Position numbers and translations under genes: made by a program
Part shown: one piece after another, positions 34,305 through 43,846 of the stretch
Layout: every line of letters begins with the position of its first letter
Position numbering within the stretch: position 1 is the stretch's first letter
NCBI GenBank assembly: GCA_017539905.1
Contig: JAFYBZ010000022.1
Span: 1 to 64,000 of the forward strand
Reading direction: 5' to 3'
Length of the DNA stretch: 64,000 bases
Source: Clostridia bacterium
Lineage (GTDB): Bacteria > Bacillota > Clostridia > TANB77 > UBA1234
Notes under the pieces: generated by a model
What the model was told of the DNA's origin: nothing
The model's input: only the letters and a program-made list of their open reading frames with translations
Database searches by the model: none

Positions 34305-36074
34305 ATGAATAAGTACTTTAATCGTGCTATCATTGGCAATGGCAAGATTCTTGCATGCCTAGATGATAAAGCAGAACTAATAAGACTATTTTATCCGAAT
34401 ATTGATTATTACCAAAATATACATACGTATAGTCTTGGTTTTGTTTTTGACGGCGAAAATAAAGTATATTGGTTTAAAGACTCGGAAAAGGTTAATCAGT
34501 ATTATGATGGTAACATCGTATATACTAAACTAAAATTTAGCGCTGACAATATCAATAAAGAATATGATGTTGAAGTTCTAATAAGGGATTATGCTCTAAT
34601 TGATGATAGCGTTATTGTTCGTAAAATTAAGTTTTCTGAGCCTCTTTCATTAATGTGCTTTTCGAAACTTAATTCTTCACCAGAGAGATTGGTTTCTGGA
34701 ATGTGTATAATGAATTCTTTAATTCAGTATTCTCAAGATACTTATTTTGCAAGCGTTCCGTGTGGAAGTAATATTTTAAGGTCACAAATTAATAATGTTC
34801 AAAAAGTGCTAGAAAGTGCTGATTTGAAACTTGAAGATTATATAGGTATGTCAGATAATTCAGCATTTCTTCTAGAACCTAAAAAAGAAATTACATTGTT
34901 TATTTCTTTAGAAGAAAATCTTAAAGATTGTACATCTAAGATAGATTATCTTAAAAAGCAAAATGAAGAAGAATTATTTAATAGTGTTAAGAAATATTGG
35001 AGAGAATACTTAGATAAGCATTTAAACTACTTTATTGGTAATGGAAAGTATTCAAATAAAGAAATTGATATTATTGAGCGTACAATTTTGATGTATGCTT
35101 TACTAACAAATAAAGAAACTGGAGCAGTTCTTGCTTCTCCAGATGTTGATGAAAATTTCATGATTTGTGGAAGATATGGTTTTTGCTGGCCAAGAGACGC
35201 TTTGTTTATAAATGATGCTATGATTCTTCTTGGCATGGAAGACATAGTTAATAATTTCTATAGCAAATGGGCAAACATTACTCAATTACCAAATGGATTA
35301 TTTGAACAAAGATATTATTCAAATGGTCAACTTGCTCCATCATGGGGCCTTCAAATTGATGAAACAGCTTCAATGATTATTGGAATTAATAAACTAAAGA
35401 ACAAGCATGATTATGCTGGAATTGTTTCTAAAGCAACTATTGGTATGATTGATTTCTTAGATGAAAATTTTCTATCTAAGCCATGCTATGATTTATGGGA
35501 AGAAAGAAGAGATTCTCATTTATATTCTACTGCTAGCATATATAATGCTTTAGAGGCTTCTCGTGAGATTTTAAAAGATTCAAGAGATTGTGAACACTTG
35601 ATATGTGAGATTGATTTAATTCAACCTAAGATCTTAAGTGCGATTAAAAATGAATTTGTTGAGGATAATGTTCTTAAAAGAAGCAAGTATAATTCGATCA
35701 CTGACATCTCATCATTAGGTGCTTCTGTTCCTTTTGGAGTATTTAGTGCGAATGATGAAGTTGTTTTAAATTCAGTTGATAAGATTGAGAAAGAACTTAA
35801 GACACAAAATGGTGGATACCTAAGATATAAAGACGATTTATATTATGGTGGAAATCCGTGGATTATATCATCGCTTTGGCTTGCATTATACTATATAGAA
35901 GCAGGTAACAAGAAAAAGGCGCAAGATATTTTTGATTGGGTTACAATGCATGCTGATGATAAAGGCTTTCTTCCAGAACAAATTGATATAGATACAGGTA
36001 AAACAGCTTGGATAGTTGGACTGTCTTGGAGTCATGCAATGTATATAATTGTAGGTAAAAAAATTAAGGAGTAA
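34305..36074 (+). CDS. GH15 glucoamylase-like glycoside hydrolase
   Basis: 589 aa: an N-terminal beta-sandwich (about 1-250) and a C-terminal (alpha/alpha)6 barrel of the GH15 type that cleaves alpha-linked glucose from glucan or oligosaccharide ends. Blocks seen are GRYGFCWPRDALFIND, LWEERRDSHLYSTASIYNAL and LPEQIDIDTGKTAWIVGLSWSH; the glutamates in WEER and PEQ are candidates for the catalytic acid and base. No signal peptide is present, so it is probably cytoplasmic, perhaps acting on glycogen made by GlgA. The RBS AAGGAG is 13 bases from ATG 34305, longer than usual. ispH starts one base after its stop. Confidence 0.9.
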   Translation: MNKYFNRAIIGNGKILACLDDKAELIRLFYPNIDYYQNIHTYSLGFVFDGENKVYWFKDSEKVNQYYDGNIVYTKLKFSADNINKEYDVEVLIRDYALIDDSVIVRKIKFSEPLSLMCFSKLNSSPERLVSGMCIMNSLIQYSQDTYFASVPCGSNILRSQINNVQKVLESADLKLEDYIGMSDNSAFLLEPKKEITLFISLEENLKDCTSKIDYLKKQNEEELFNSVKKYWREYLDKHLNYFIGNGKYSNKEIDIIERTILMYALLTNKETGAVLASPDVDENFMICGRYGFCWPRDALFINDAMILLGMEDIVNNFYSKWANITQLPNGLFEQRYYSNGQLAPSWGLQIDETASMIIGINKLKNKHDYAGIVSKATIGMIDFLDENFLSKPCYDLWEERRDSHLYSTASIYNALEASREILKDSRDCEHLICEIDLIQPKILSAIKNEFVEDNVLKRSKYNSITDISSLGASVPFGVFSANDEVVLNSVDKIEKELKTQNGGYLRYKDDLYYGGNPWIISSLWLALYYIEAGNKKKAQDIFDWVTMHADDKGFLPEQIDIDTGKTAWIVGLSWSHAMYIIVGKKIKE

Positions 36075-36075
36075 T

Positions 36076-36936
36076 ATGGAGATTATAGTTGGAAAAACTA
36101 GTGGCTTTTGCCAAGGTGTCGCTTTTACTATTAAAAAGGCAACTGAGTATCTAAATGAAGCAAACAAAAACAATGAGAAGCTTTATTGCCTTGGTGAAAT
36201 AGTTCACAACGAAAGAATCATTGAAAAGTTTAAAAATGATGGACTTATTTTTGTAAATGATTTATCTGAAATACCAAAAGGCTCAAAAGTAATTTTTAGA
36301 GCTCATGGTGAAAGAAAAGAAATCTATGAACTAGCTAAAGAAAGAAATATTGAAGTTCTTGATTTAACATGTGGTAAGGTAAGAGCAGTAAAGAATAAAG
36401 TAGTAAATGCAAATGATGACTCAATTATAATTGTTTTTGGTAAAAAAGATCATCCAGAGACAGTTGGTACATTTAGCTTTTGCAAAGATGGTTTTATTAT
36501 TGAATCTGAAGAAGATTTTAAAATAGTAAAGAATAATATATCTAAACATGATAAGAATAAGATATTTGTAGTGGAACAAACTACTTTTAATGAAGAATTA
36601 TTTAATAAGTTTTCAAATAAGTTAAAAGATATGTTTTCTAATTATGAAATTATAATTGAGAAAACTATTTGTAATGCTACTCATGAAAGACAAGAAGAGA
36701 CAGCTAAAATTGCCAAAGATGTAGATTGCATGATAATTATCGGAGGCAAAAAGAGTTCTAATACAAAAGAATTATATAATGTAGCAAAAGAGTCTTGTGA
36801 CAACTCATTCTTGATTCAAGACGCTAATGATTTAAACGACATTGATCTTGATTTTTCAAAATGTGATAAAGTTGGAATTATGGCTGGCGCCTCAACGCCA
36901 GAAGATGTTGTTAATGAAGTAATTGAAAGGTTGTAA
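36076..36936 (+). CDS. ispH: 4-hydroxy-3-methylbut-2-enyl diphosphate reductase
   Basis: Last enzyme of the MEP isoprenoid pathway, an Fe-S protein of 286 aa that makes IPP and DMAPP. The three cluster cysteines are visible at about 12 (SGFCQGV), 99 (LTCGKV) and 199 (TICNATHERQ), and the catalytic Glu/His blocks (GEIVHNERIIEKF, FRAHGE) are intact. No S1-domain fusion (common in Clostridia) is present. It is tightly coupled to the GH15 gene and followed 6 bases later by radA. Confidence 0.96.
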   Translation: MEIIVGKTSGFCQGVAFTIKKATEYLNEANKNNEKLYCLGEIVHNERIIEKFKNDGLIFVNDLSEIPKGSKVIFRAHGERKEIYELAKERNIEVLDLTCGKVRAVKNKVVNANDDSIIIVFGKKDHPETVGTFSFCKDGFIIESEEDFKIVKNNISKHDKNKIFVVEQTTFNEELFNKFSNKLKDMFSNYEIIIEKTICNATHERQEETAKIAKDVDCMIIIGGKKSSNTKELYNVAKESCDNSFLIQDANDLNDIDLDFSKCDKVGIMAGASTPEDVVNEVIERL

Positions 36937-36942
36937 GTAAGT

Positions 36943-38313
36943 ATGGCAAAAGGTGCTAAAGTAGTATTTGTTTGTAATAATTGTGGTAATGAATCATCTA
37001 AATGGCTTGGAAGATGTCCTGCTTGTGGAGAATGGAATTCATTTTTTGAGGAGAAGGTAGTAGATAGCAAAGCTACATCTGGTTTAGGTGCTCGTACAAC
37101 AGCTACAAAAGCAAATACAGTTAAGTTAAAAGAAGTTGAGACTAATAATTATCAAAGATATAAGACAGGCTATGATGAGCTTGATAGAGTTTTAGGTGGA
37201 GGTTTAGTACAAGGATCACTTGTTTTACTTGGTGGCGAGCCAGGTATTGGTAAATCGACACTTATTTTACAGCTATGTGATAAAGTTAAGGTTGAAGGAC
37301 CTATTTTATATGTATCAGGAGAAGAATCTGGTGCTCAAATTAAGATGCGTGCTGATAGATTAAATATAGATAATGATAATATATTCTTCTTAGGTGAAAC
37401 ATCAATGACTTTAATAGATGAAGCTATTGAAAAGGTTAAACCAGGATTGGTTATAATTGACTCAATTCAAACAATATATAGTGATGAAATACCAGCAGCA
37501 CCTGGATCTGTTTCTCAAGTTAGAGAAGTTACAGCCAAAATAATGATGACTTGTAAAAAGCAAAATATAACAACTATCATTATTGGTCATGTTACTAAAG
37601 ACGGTAATATTGCAGGTCCAAGAGTATTAGAGCATATGGTTGATGCAGTACTATATATAGAAGGAGAAAGATACTTCTCCTATAGGGTTTTAAGAGGAGC
37701 TAAAAATAGATTTGGTTCTACTAATGAGGTAGGACTATTTGAGATGCGCGAGGAAGGCATGTGTGAGATATCTGACCCATCAGATATCATGATTTCTGAT
37801 AGAGAAGGAAATCCATCAGGATCTGTTATTGTAGCCACATTAGAGGGTACACGTACAATGCTAATAGAAGTTCAGGCTTTGGTAACTCCTACTGCGTTTG
37901 GAATGGCTCGTAGGACAGGAATAGGAGTAGAATTTAATAGATTGGTACTATTGCTCGCTGTACTTGAAAAAAGAGCTAGTTTGCCACTATCTAATCAAGA
38001 TGCCTATGTTAATGTAGTTTCGGGAATCAAATTAGATGAACCAGCAGCAGACTTAGGAATTGCCTTGTCGCTTGCTTCTAGTTATAAAAATGTTCCAATT
38101 TCAAAGAATTTGGTAGCAGTGGGAGAAGTAGGCCTAACAGGCGAAATAAGGTCTGTAAGCCAGATAGAAAAGAGGGTAAAAGAAGCGGAAAGAATGGGAT
38201 TTGAGCAAATTTTAGTTCCTTATAGCGCTTTAAAACAAATTAAATATAAGCCACAAATAAAGGTTACAGGAGTTAAGACAATTAGAGAAGCAATAGATAT
38301 AGCATTGAAGTAA
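36943..38313 (+). CDS. radA: DNA repair protein RadA
   Basis: 456-aa RecA-like helicase of branch migration in recombination. The N-terminal zinc finger CNNCGNESSKWLGRCPACG precedes the P-loop GGEPGIGKSTL (near residue 95), the RadA-specific KNRFGSTNEVGLF and a C-terminal Lon-protease-like domain (AAVGEVGLTGEIRSV-type block). All are present. ATG 36943 has only a weak RBS (GTAAGTA), so coupling to ispH is likely. A perfect terminator follows. Confidence 0.96.
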   Translation: MAKGAKVVFVCNNCGNESSKWLGRCPACGEWNSFFEEKVVDSKATSGLGARTTATKANTVKLKEVETNNYQRYKTGYDELDRVLGGGLVQGSLVLLGGEPGIGKSTLILQLCDKVKVEGPILYVSGEESGAQIKMRADRLNIDNDNIFFLGETSMTLIDEAIEKVKPGLVIIDSIQTIYSDEIPAAPGSVSQVREVTAKIMMTCKKQNITTIIIGHVTKDGNIAGPRVLEHMVDAVLYIEGERYFSYRVLRGAKNRFGSTNEVGLFEMREEGMCEISDPSDIMISDREGNPSGSVIVATLEGTRTMLIEVQALVTPTAFGMARRTGIGVEFNRLVLLLAVLEKRASLPLSNQDAYVNVVSGIKLDEPAADLGIALSLASSYKNVPISKNLVAVGEVGLTGEIRSVSQIEKRVKEAERMGFEQILVPYSALKQIKYKPQIKVTGVKTIREAIDIALK

Positions 38314-38319
38314 AAATAT

Positions 38320-38343
38320 AAGCGACCAATGGTCGCTTTTTTT
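38320..38343 (+). terminator. Terminator after radA
   Basis: The stem AAGCGACC / GGTCGCTT with loop AAT is followed by a T run. Confidence 0.92.
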
Positions 38344-38425
38344 ATGCTTTTTTGTGGCTCTAAAAGGCTTGAAAATAGTGGAAAAATTGATAATTCAATT
38401 AAATTAACATAATTTCAAAAATTCT

Positions 38426-38454
38426 TTGACTTTTTGGGTATGGTATGTTATACT
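38426..38454 (+). promoter_or_regulatory. carD promoter and structured leader
   Basis: TTGACT (38426-38431), 17-bp spacer, TATACT (38449-38454). The leader of about 125 bases contains GTCTTTTTAT near 38522 and ATAAAAAGAC just before the RBS, a 10-bp inverted repeat that could mask translation. The rest of the 276-base gap is AT-rich without a gene. Confidence 0.7.
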
Positions 38455-38589
38455 ATACATGGGTCGCAAGTCAAGACCTATAATTAAAATTTAACATTTT
38501 TGTCATAAAAGTGCTAAATTTTAGTCTTTTTATCTAAATATATACAAAAGCTAAAAATATCTAAAATAAAAAGACAGGGAGTGATCAAG

Positions 38590-39099
38590 TTGTTTAAAGT
38601 CGGAGATAACATAGTATATCCTATGCATGGAGCTGGTACTATTGAATCAATCGAAGAAAAAGAAGTTCTAGGCGAGACACACAAATATTATGTAATGAAA
38701 ATGCCAGTTGGAGATATTAAAGTTATGGTTCCAACTAAGAACGCTGAGATGATTGGTGTTAGAGATGTTATTGATAATGATAGATGCGAAGGAGTATTTG
38801 ATGTATTCAATAACAATACACAAATAATTACTAGCAATTGGAACAAGAGATATAGAGATAATATGGAAAGAATGAAGAGCGGAGATATCTTCGAAGTAGC
38901 CGAAGTAGTTAGGAACCTTACTTTCAAACAAAAAGAAAAAGGACTTGCTACAGGTGAAAAGAAGATGCTTTCAAATGCAAAACAAATCTTAGTTTCTGAG
39001 CTTGTTTTAGCAGAATCTTCAAGCAGAGAAAATGTTGAAAAGATGATTGATGATAGAATAGATGCTTCATTTAACTCATATCTTACATCAGTTAAATAA
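38590..39099 (+). CDS. carD: CarD family transcription regulator
   Basis: 169 aa. An N-terminal CarD/TRCF RNA polymerase-interacting domain (FKVGDNIVYPMHGAGTIE, residues 2-19) is followed by a helical DNA-binding C-terminal domain. Proteins of this family bind the RNA polymerase beta subunit and stabilise open complexes, often at rRNA promoters. The start is TTG 38590: the family begins MFKVGD, and AGGGAGTG lies 8 bases upstream; the in-frame GTG 38581 is part of that RBS. It forms a single-gene unit. Confidence 0.92.
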   Translation: MFKVGDNIVYPMHGAGTIESIEEKEVLGETHKYYVMKMPVGDIKVMVPTKNAEMIGVRDVIDNDRCEGVFDVFNNNTQIITSNWNKRYRDNMERMKSGDIFEVAEVVRNLTFKQKEKGLATGEKKMLSNAKQILVSELVLAESSSRENVEKMIDDRIDASFNSYLTSVK

Positions 39100-39139
39100 A
39101 AAAGGCTTTTACTTTTAGAAAAAAACTAGTATAATACTA

Positions 39140-39172
39140 GTTGCAAGATTTTTTGATCTTGCAACTTTTTTT
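39140..39172 (+). terminator. Terminator after carD
   Basis: The perfect stem GTTGCAAGAT / ATCTTGCAAC is followed by TTTTTTT. A small palindrome (ACTAGTATAATACTAGT) lies just upstream. Confidence 0.9.
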
Positions 39173-39201
39173 GTCAAAAAATACTAAAAGGGGGTATTGT
39201 T

Positions 39202-39948
39202 TTGAGCGAAGAAAATAAAGTGAATAATGACCAAGAAGCTAAGAATAGTACTCCTATTATAGAAGTAATAGATGCCAAAAAGGTATATAAAGTTGGGAAT
39301 GAGAGAGTACAAGCTTTAGATGGTGTAAGCTTTACTATTAATAAAGGTGAGTTTTGTTCTTTGCTAGGAACATCTGGCTCAGGAAAATCTACTTTGTTAA
39401 ATATAATGGCTGGTATTGAAACAATCACAAGCGGGCAAGTGTTTATTAAAGGTAAAGAAGTAACAGCGATGGGCGAAAATAAACTAGCTAAGTTTAGACA
39501 AAGATATTTAGGCTTTATATTCCAGGCATATAATTTGATTAATTCTATGACAGCGATAGAAAATGTAGAGCTTCCGTTAATATTTAAAGAAGTTCCGACA
39601 TCAAAAAGAAAGAAAATGGCTAAGGAAATGCTAATAAAGGTTGGACTTGAAAAGAGACTTACTCATAAGCCTACACAAATGTCTGGAGGACAACAACAAA
39701 GAGTAGGTATTGCAAGGGCGTTTGTTCAAAAGCCTGAAGTAGTATTTGCAGATGAGCCTACTGGAAACTTGGATAGTAAAACTTCAAAAGAAGTAATGGG
39801 AATTATGAAGCAAATGGCAAGAGACAATGAACAAACAATTGTAATGGTTACTCATGATAAAGAAATGGCTAGATATGCCGATAAAATTATAGAAATTCAT
39901 GATGGAAAAGTTATAGATATTAGAAAAGGAGAAGGTATCGTTGGTTAA
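39202..39948 (+). CDS. MacB/LolD-type ABC transporter ATP-binding protein
   Basis: 248-aa ATPase. Walker A LGTSGSGKSTLLN, Q-loop FIFQAYNLINSMTA, signature MSGGQQQRVGIARAF, Walker B VVFADEPTGNLDSKT and the switch His in VMVTHDKEMARYAD are complete. The LINSMTA and NLDSKT patterns fit the mechanotransmission (MacB/FtsE-like) group. Its N-terminal 18 residues are polar and extra. It starts at TTG 39202 after AAAGGGGG. It overlaps the next gene by 8 bases and pairs with the permease at 41.9 kb. Confidence 0.92.
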   Translation: MSEENKVNNDQEAKNSTPIIEVIDAKKVYKVGNERVQALDGVSFTINKGEFCSLLGTSGSGKSTLLNIMAGIETITSGQVFIKGKEVTAMGENKLAKFRQRYLGFIFQAYNLINSMTAIENVELPLIFKEVPTSKRKKMAKEMLIKVGLEKRLTHKPTQMSGGQQQRVGIARAFVQKPEVVFADEPTGNLDSKTSKEVMGIMKQMARDNEQTIVMVTHDKEMARYADKIIEIHDGKVIDIRKGEGIVG

Positions 39949-41716
39949 GAAGATTTCATTATTTATATTATTAATAGTTTTGACATTTAGTTTAAGCGTG
40001 GCTTTTGCAGATGATGGAGAAGATCATTCTGCATATGATGAAGGATATGAACAAGGATTTAAAGATGGAAAGGATAGAGCTAGCTCAAGAACTCCTGTTG
40101 TTAGATTACAAAATCCAAAGGAAGTTCCTACAGCTAATCCTGGAGAAATAATGGAGTATACTTTCACTTACAAAAATGAAAGTGATTATCCTGCAAAGAA
40201 CCTTGTTATTACTCCAATTATAGAAGATGACAAGATATTAGTTTATGAGAGACCTTTAGTATATAAATCAGTAACAGGTCTTAAGGCTCGTAAAGAGGAA
40301 ACTAATTCTTTCAAAATCAAAATTAATGAAAATGCTAAAAAGGGAACATATCCTATTAAGATAAAATTTGAATATTCAAATTCAATTGGAGATACCTTCA
40401 CTAGAGAAGAGACTGGATATTTTCAAGTTGTTTCTGAAAAATCAAAACCTATATTAACTGTATCTAATATTAAATATAGCAAGAATTCATTCTCATACGG
40501 AGATAAATTCAATGTAATGTTTGACGTTACAAATATTGGAGCAGATGAAGCAAAAGACGTTGAGATTCGTATGGAAGGATTCGAAAATAATACGATAATG
40601 CCTCAAAACTCTTTAGACTATTCATATGTTGGTGTTATAAATGGTAAGGAGTCTAACAAAGGTAATGTATTAACACAAGGATTCCCACTTGTTATTTCAG
40701 AGAATATCGAAGTTCATGATGTAACTTTAAAAATAATTATAGATTATAAAGGCTATGATGATAAAGATTACAAGACAGAAAAGAGCATCTATGTAACTGG
40801 AATTAAAGTAAAAGAGAAAGAATCAGGAGATAAAAAGAAAGAAGAGGAAGAAAAAGAAAAGCTTCCAAAACCAAAGGTTATTATTTCTTCTTATGGAATA
40901 GCACCTCAAAATATTACTGCAGGTGATGAATTTACTTTTACATTTAATTTAAAGAATACAAGTAGAGAAAAGCCTATCAGAAATATTAAATTTACTGTTG
41001 GAAGTAAAGACGGTAGTTTCATAATTACTAAAGGTAGTAACACTTTCTATTTAGAAAAGATGGATATACAAGAAACTATTTATAGACAAATTGATTTGAA
41101 AGCTAAGCAGGATTTATTATCTAATTCTTATGAAATCAATATTAGCATTAGTTATGAAGATTATGATGGAGAAGAGTTTTCATCAACTGAATCAGTAAAT
41201 GTACCAGTTACTGAATACTCAAAAGTTTCAATAAATTCAGCAAACGTTGAAGATGGCTATGTAGGAAATAACACAAGTTTATCTTTCCAATATGCAAATT
41301 TAGGAAAAGCAACTGTATCTAATTTGATTGCTACTGTTAGAGGTGATTATGAACCAGTACAAGAAGAAACATACATTGGAAATGTTCAAGCAGGTAATTC
41401 AGATTATTATGACATTGAAGTAAGACCAACTAAAGAAGGACTAAATTCAGGAATGCTTGTACTTACATATGAAGATAGTTCTGGAAAGAGATTAGAAGTA
41501 GTAAGAGCAGTTAGCTCAAATGCATATGCCGAAGAAGAAGTTGATCCAAGTGAGTTTATAGACCTTGATACAGAAATGGGCGAAGAAAACGAAGGCCCTA
41601 AATTTGAAGCTTGGCAAATTGTTTTAGCAGGTATTGGATCATTTGTTGTAGTATTTATTGTTACTAAATTTATTACTAAAAAGATTATTTTAAAGAAGTT
41701 CGAAAAAGATCTATAA
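39941..41716 (+). CDS. Secreted multi-domain protein with C-terminal anchor, transporter partner
   Basis: 591 aa: signal peptide (ISLFILLIVLTFSLSVAFA), then several beta-rich CARDB/NEW3-like domains (repeats around residues 45-160, 165-285, 305-420 and 425-520), and a C-terminal membrane helix (IVLAGIGSFVVVFIVTKFI) with a basic tail. Such proteins (COG1361 type) often lie next to MacB-like ABC genes in Firmicutes. It starts at TTG 39941, overlapping the ATPase gene by 8 bases, with AGGAG inside that gene. It probably forms the extracytoplasmic part of the transporter complex; the substrate is unknown. Confidence 0.83.
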   Translation: MVKKISLFILLIVLTFSLSVAFADDGEDHSAYDEGYEQGFKDGKDRASSRTPVVRLQNPKEVPTANPGEIMEYTFTYKNESDYPAKNLVITPIIEDDKILVYERPLVYKSVTGLKARKEETNSFKIKINENAKKGTYPIKIKFEYSNSIGDTFTREETGYFQVVSEKSKPILTVSNIKYSKNSFSYGDKFNVMFDVTNIGADEAKDVEIRMEGFENNTIMPQNSLDYSYVGVINGKESNKGNVLTQGFPLVISENIEVHDVTLKIIIDYKGYDDKDYKTEKSIYVTGIKVKEKESGDKKKEEEEKEKLPKPKVIISSYGIAPQNITAGDEFTFTFNLKNTSREKPIRNIKFTVGSKDGSFIITKGSNTFYLEKMDIQETIYRQIDLKAKQDLLSNSYEINISISYEDYDGEEFSSTESVNVPVTEYSKVSINSANVEDGYVGNNTSLSFQYANLGKATVSNLIATVRGDYEPVQEETYIGNVQAGNSDYYDIEVRPTKEGLNSGMLVLTYEDSSGKRLEVVRAVSSNAYAEEEVDPSEFIDLDTEMGEENEGPKFEAWQIVLAGIGSFVVVFIVTKFITKKIILKKFEKDL

Positions 41717-41732
41717 TGAGGAGATTATAAAT

Positions 41733-41834
41733 ATGGAGAGTAATTTATGGGTTATGATTCTAGTAGTTGTTGTATGTTCAATACTAGGATTAGTTCTAGG
41801 AATTATTAGAGGAAGAAAAGCTGCAAAAGACTAA
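41733..41834 (+). CDS. 33-aa single-pass membrane peptide
   Basis: It begins MESNLWVMILVVVV, has one hydrophobic helix and a basic tail (GRKAAKD). GAGGAG lies 10 bases before ATG 41733. It lies between the secreted subunit and the permease of the ABC cluster, so it may be an accessory subunit. No family recognised. Confidence 0.7.
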   Translation: MESNLWVMILVVVVCSILGLVLGIIRGRKAAKD

Positions 41835-41874
41835 TTAGCAGTTTATAGAATTTAATCGCAAAAGAGGTGAGACT

Positions 41875-43167
41875 TTGAGATTAGTTGATTTCACAGCTAT
41901 GGGATTTAAAAACTTATGGCGTAGAAAACTTCGTACCATTCTAACCATGGTTGGTGTTGCTATTGGTGCATTTTCAATTGTAATAATGATGTCATTGGGT
42001 TTAGCACTTAGAGAAAGCTACACAAAACAATTAGAAGAATGGGGAAGCTTAACTTTAATTAGAATAAATGCAAATAGTTGGGATTATGATGAGGAAAAAG
42101 GAATTGGACTTTCTAAAACAGCTAAGTTAGACGATACTACTGTAACAAAAATCAAGAATTTAGATTATGTTAGAGCTGTTACTCCAATTCTAAATATAGA
42201 AGGAAGATTAAAATGTGGACAATATCAAGGATACATTGATATTCATGGTATTGATCCAGACACAGTTCAATATTTTGGCTTACCTGATATTGAAAGTGGA
42301 GAAATGATTTCTAATAGTAATCCTAATGCAGTATTACTTAATCATGATATTTACTTTTATAATCCAAGAAGAGGATATAGTGGAAAGCAACCTGAAATTG
42401 ATTTAATGAATGATAGATTAAAAATTACATTTGATGACACTTATGATGAAAATGTTATTCCTAAATATCAAGATTTAAAAGTGTGTGGAGTTATGGTAGA
42501 AGCTAATTCTGAAATGGGATATAATGCGTATGCTCCTATAGAAACAGTTAAAAGATGGTGGAAAGAACAACAAAAGAGTAAGAAAGGTGCTGAAAAAGTT
42601 AAGGCACTTACTTATTCTACAATACTAGTTAGTGTTGAAGATACTTCACATGTTGAAGAAGTACAAAAAGCTATTAAAGAAATTGGATTTAATTCTACAA
42701 GTAGAGCTGATGAATTAAGTAATGTTACTGACATGTCTAATACATTGCAAATGGCTCTTGGTGGAATCGGTGCTATATCTTTATTAGTCTCAGCAATCGG
42801 TATAGCCAATACAATGATAATGTCTATTTATGAAAGAACTAAAGAAATAGGTGTTATGAAGGTATTGGGATGTGTAGTTACAGATATAAGAAAACTATTC
42901 TTATTTGAAGCGGGAATAATTGGATTCTTGGGTGGAATTCTAGGACTTGCTTTAAGCTATGGAATATCATATTTATTAAATACATATGCAGTTGAATTAG
43001 GAGGACAACTTGGAATATCAAATGGAAGCGATATTTCAACAATTCCTTTATGGCTTTCTGCTGGAGCAATTGTTTTCTCTGTTTTTGTTGGAATGATTTC
43101 AGGATTATATCCTGCAATAAAAGCAACTAAGATCAAAGCAATTGAAGCAATGAGAAGTGCAAACTAA
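41875..43167 (+). CDS. MacB-like ABC transporter permease (FtsX fold)
   Basis: 430 aa. An N-terminal helix (LTMVGVAIGAFSIVIMMSLG) precedes a large extracytoplasmic MacB_PCD-like domain (about residues 50-280) and three C-terminal helices with the FtsX block ERTKEIGVMKVLGC. The ending LYPAIKATKIKAIEAMR is family-typical. It starts at TTG 41875 with GAGGTGAG upstream. Together with the ATPase and the secreted protein it makes a three-part system of unknown substrate (lipid, peptide or drug export, or envelope signalling). Confidence 0.9.
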   Translation: MRLVDFTAMGFKNLWRRKLRTILTMVGVAIGAFSIVIMMSLGLALRESYTKQLEEWGSLTLIRINANSWDYDEEKGIGLSKTAKLDDTTVTKIKNLDYVRAVTPILNIEGRLKCGQYQGYIDIHGIDPDTVQYFGLPDIESGEMISNSNPNAVLLNHDIYFYNPRRGYSGKQPEIDLMNDRLKITFDDTYDENVIPKYQDLKVCGVMVEANSEMGYNAYAPIETVKRWWKEQQKSKKGAEKVKALTYSTILVSVEDTSHVEEVQKAIKEIGFNSTSRADELSNVTDMSNTLQMALGGIGAISLLVSAIGIANTMIMSIYERTKEIGVMKVLGCVVTDIRKLFLFEAGIIGFLGGILGLALSYGISYLLNTYAVELGGQLGISNGSDISTIPLWLSAGAIVFSVFVGMISGLYPAIKATKIKAIEAMRSAN

Positions 43168-43173
43168 AAATAA

Positions 43174-43279
43174 GAGCTGGATTCCCTTTGGGTGCTCTTT
43201 TGGGACACTGCAAAAAATGCACAAGGGTTTATGCGTTTTTTGCAGTGTCCCAAAAGAGCACCCAAAAAGGATCCAGCTC
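43174..43279. repeat. Palindromic repeat, family R2, copy 1
   Basis: A long inverted repeat: GAGCTGGAT...TTGGGTGCTCTTTTGGGACACTGC pairs with its complement at 43242-43279, with a small apex. It lies between the convergent permease and mscL genes and may serve as a terminator for both. The core TTTTGGGACACTGC is shared with 51754-51835. Confidence 0.88.
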
Positions 43280-43293
43280 ATTTTAATTATCGA

Positions 43294-43797
43294 TTATTCT
43301 TTTAATTCAGATGTACAATGTGGACATCTTGTAGCTTTTATTGGAATTTCAGATAAGCAATAAGGACATTCTTTTGTTGTTGGTTCTGCAGGAGCTTCTT
43401 CCTTCTTTGGTTTTTGTAGAGCACCAAATACTTTTTTGATTACTATAAACATTACAACGGCAATAATTAAGAAATTAATTATATTAGTAACAAAGTTACC
43501 CCAGTTTAATGTGTTTGCACCAGCAGCTTGAGCTTCTTCTAAAGTGTTATATACTACATCGCCACTAACTTCACCAAGTACTACAAATTTGTTTGTGAAG
43601 TCGATATTTCCTGTTACACTACTTATAAGTGGCATTATAATATCACTTACTAATGAAGAAACGATAGTACCAAATGCACCACCTATGATAACGCCGACAG
43701 CCATATCAACGATATTGCCTTTAAGTGCAAATTCTTTAAAATCAGAAAGACCTTTTTTAGAGGCTTCTTTTAATTTAGATTTTTTTTCTTCGCTCAT
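43294..43797 (-). CDS. mscL: Large-conductance mechanosensitive channel with C-terminal zinc ribbon
   Basis: 167-aa channel that opens at high membrane tension. The first helix block [20 protein letters not shown] and the second helix ([15 protein letters not shown]) are canonical. An added tail [18 protein letters not shown] forms a zinc ribbon, an extension seen in some Firmicutes MscL. The ATG at 43797 is chosen because AGGAGAG lies 7 bases upstream on the minus strand. Its promoter (TTGACA-N17-TAACAT) is at 43847-43875. Confidence 0.95.
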   Translation of the reverse strand: MSEEKKSKLKEASKKGLSDFKEFALKGNIVDMAVGVIIGGAFGTIVSSLVSDIIMPLISSVTGNIDFTNKFVVLGEVSGDVVYNTLEEAQAAGANTLNWGNFVTNIINFLIIAVVMFIVIKKVFGALQKPKKEEAPAEPTTKECPYCLSEIPIKATRCPHCTSELKE

Positions 43798-43846
43798 TTT
43801 AAACTCTCCTTTAATATAGATTAGGCAAAGCCCAAATACTATTTTA

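Noticed and set aside
38581..38583. GTG 38581 as the carD start
   Set aside because: It is part of the RBS, and the family starts MFKVGD at TTG 38590.
39125..39141. TATAAT inside ACTAGTATAATACTAGT as a promoter for the ABC cluster
   Set aside because: There is no -35, and transcripts would run at once into the carD terminator hairpin.
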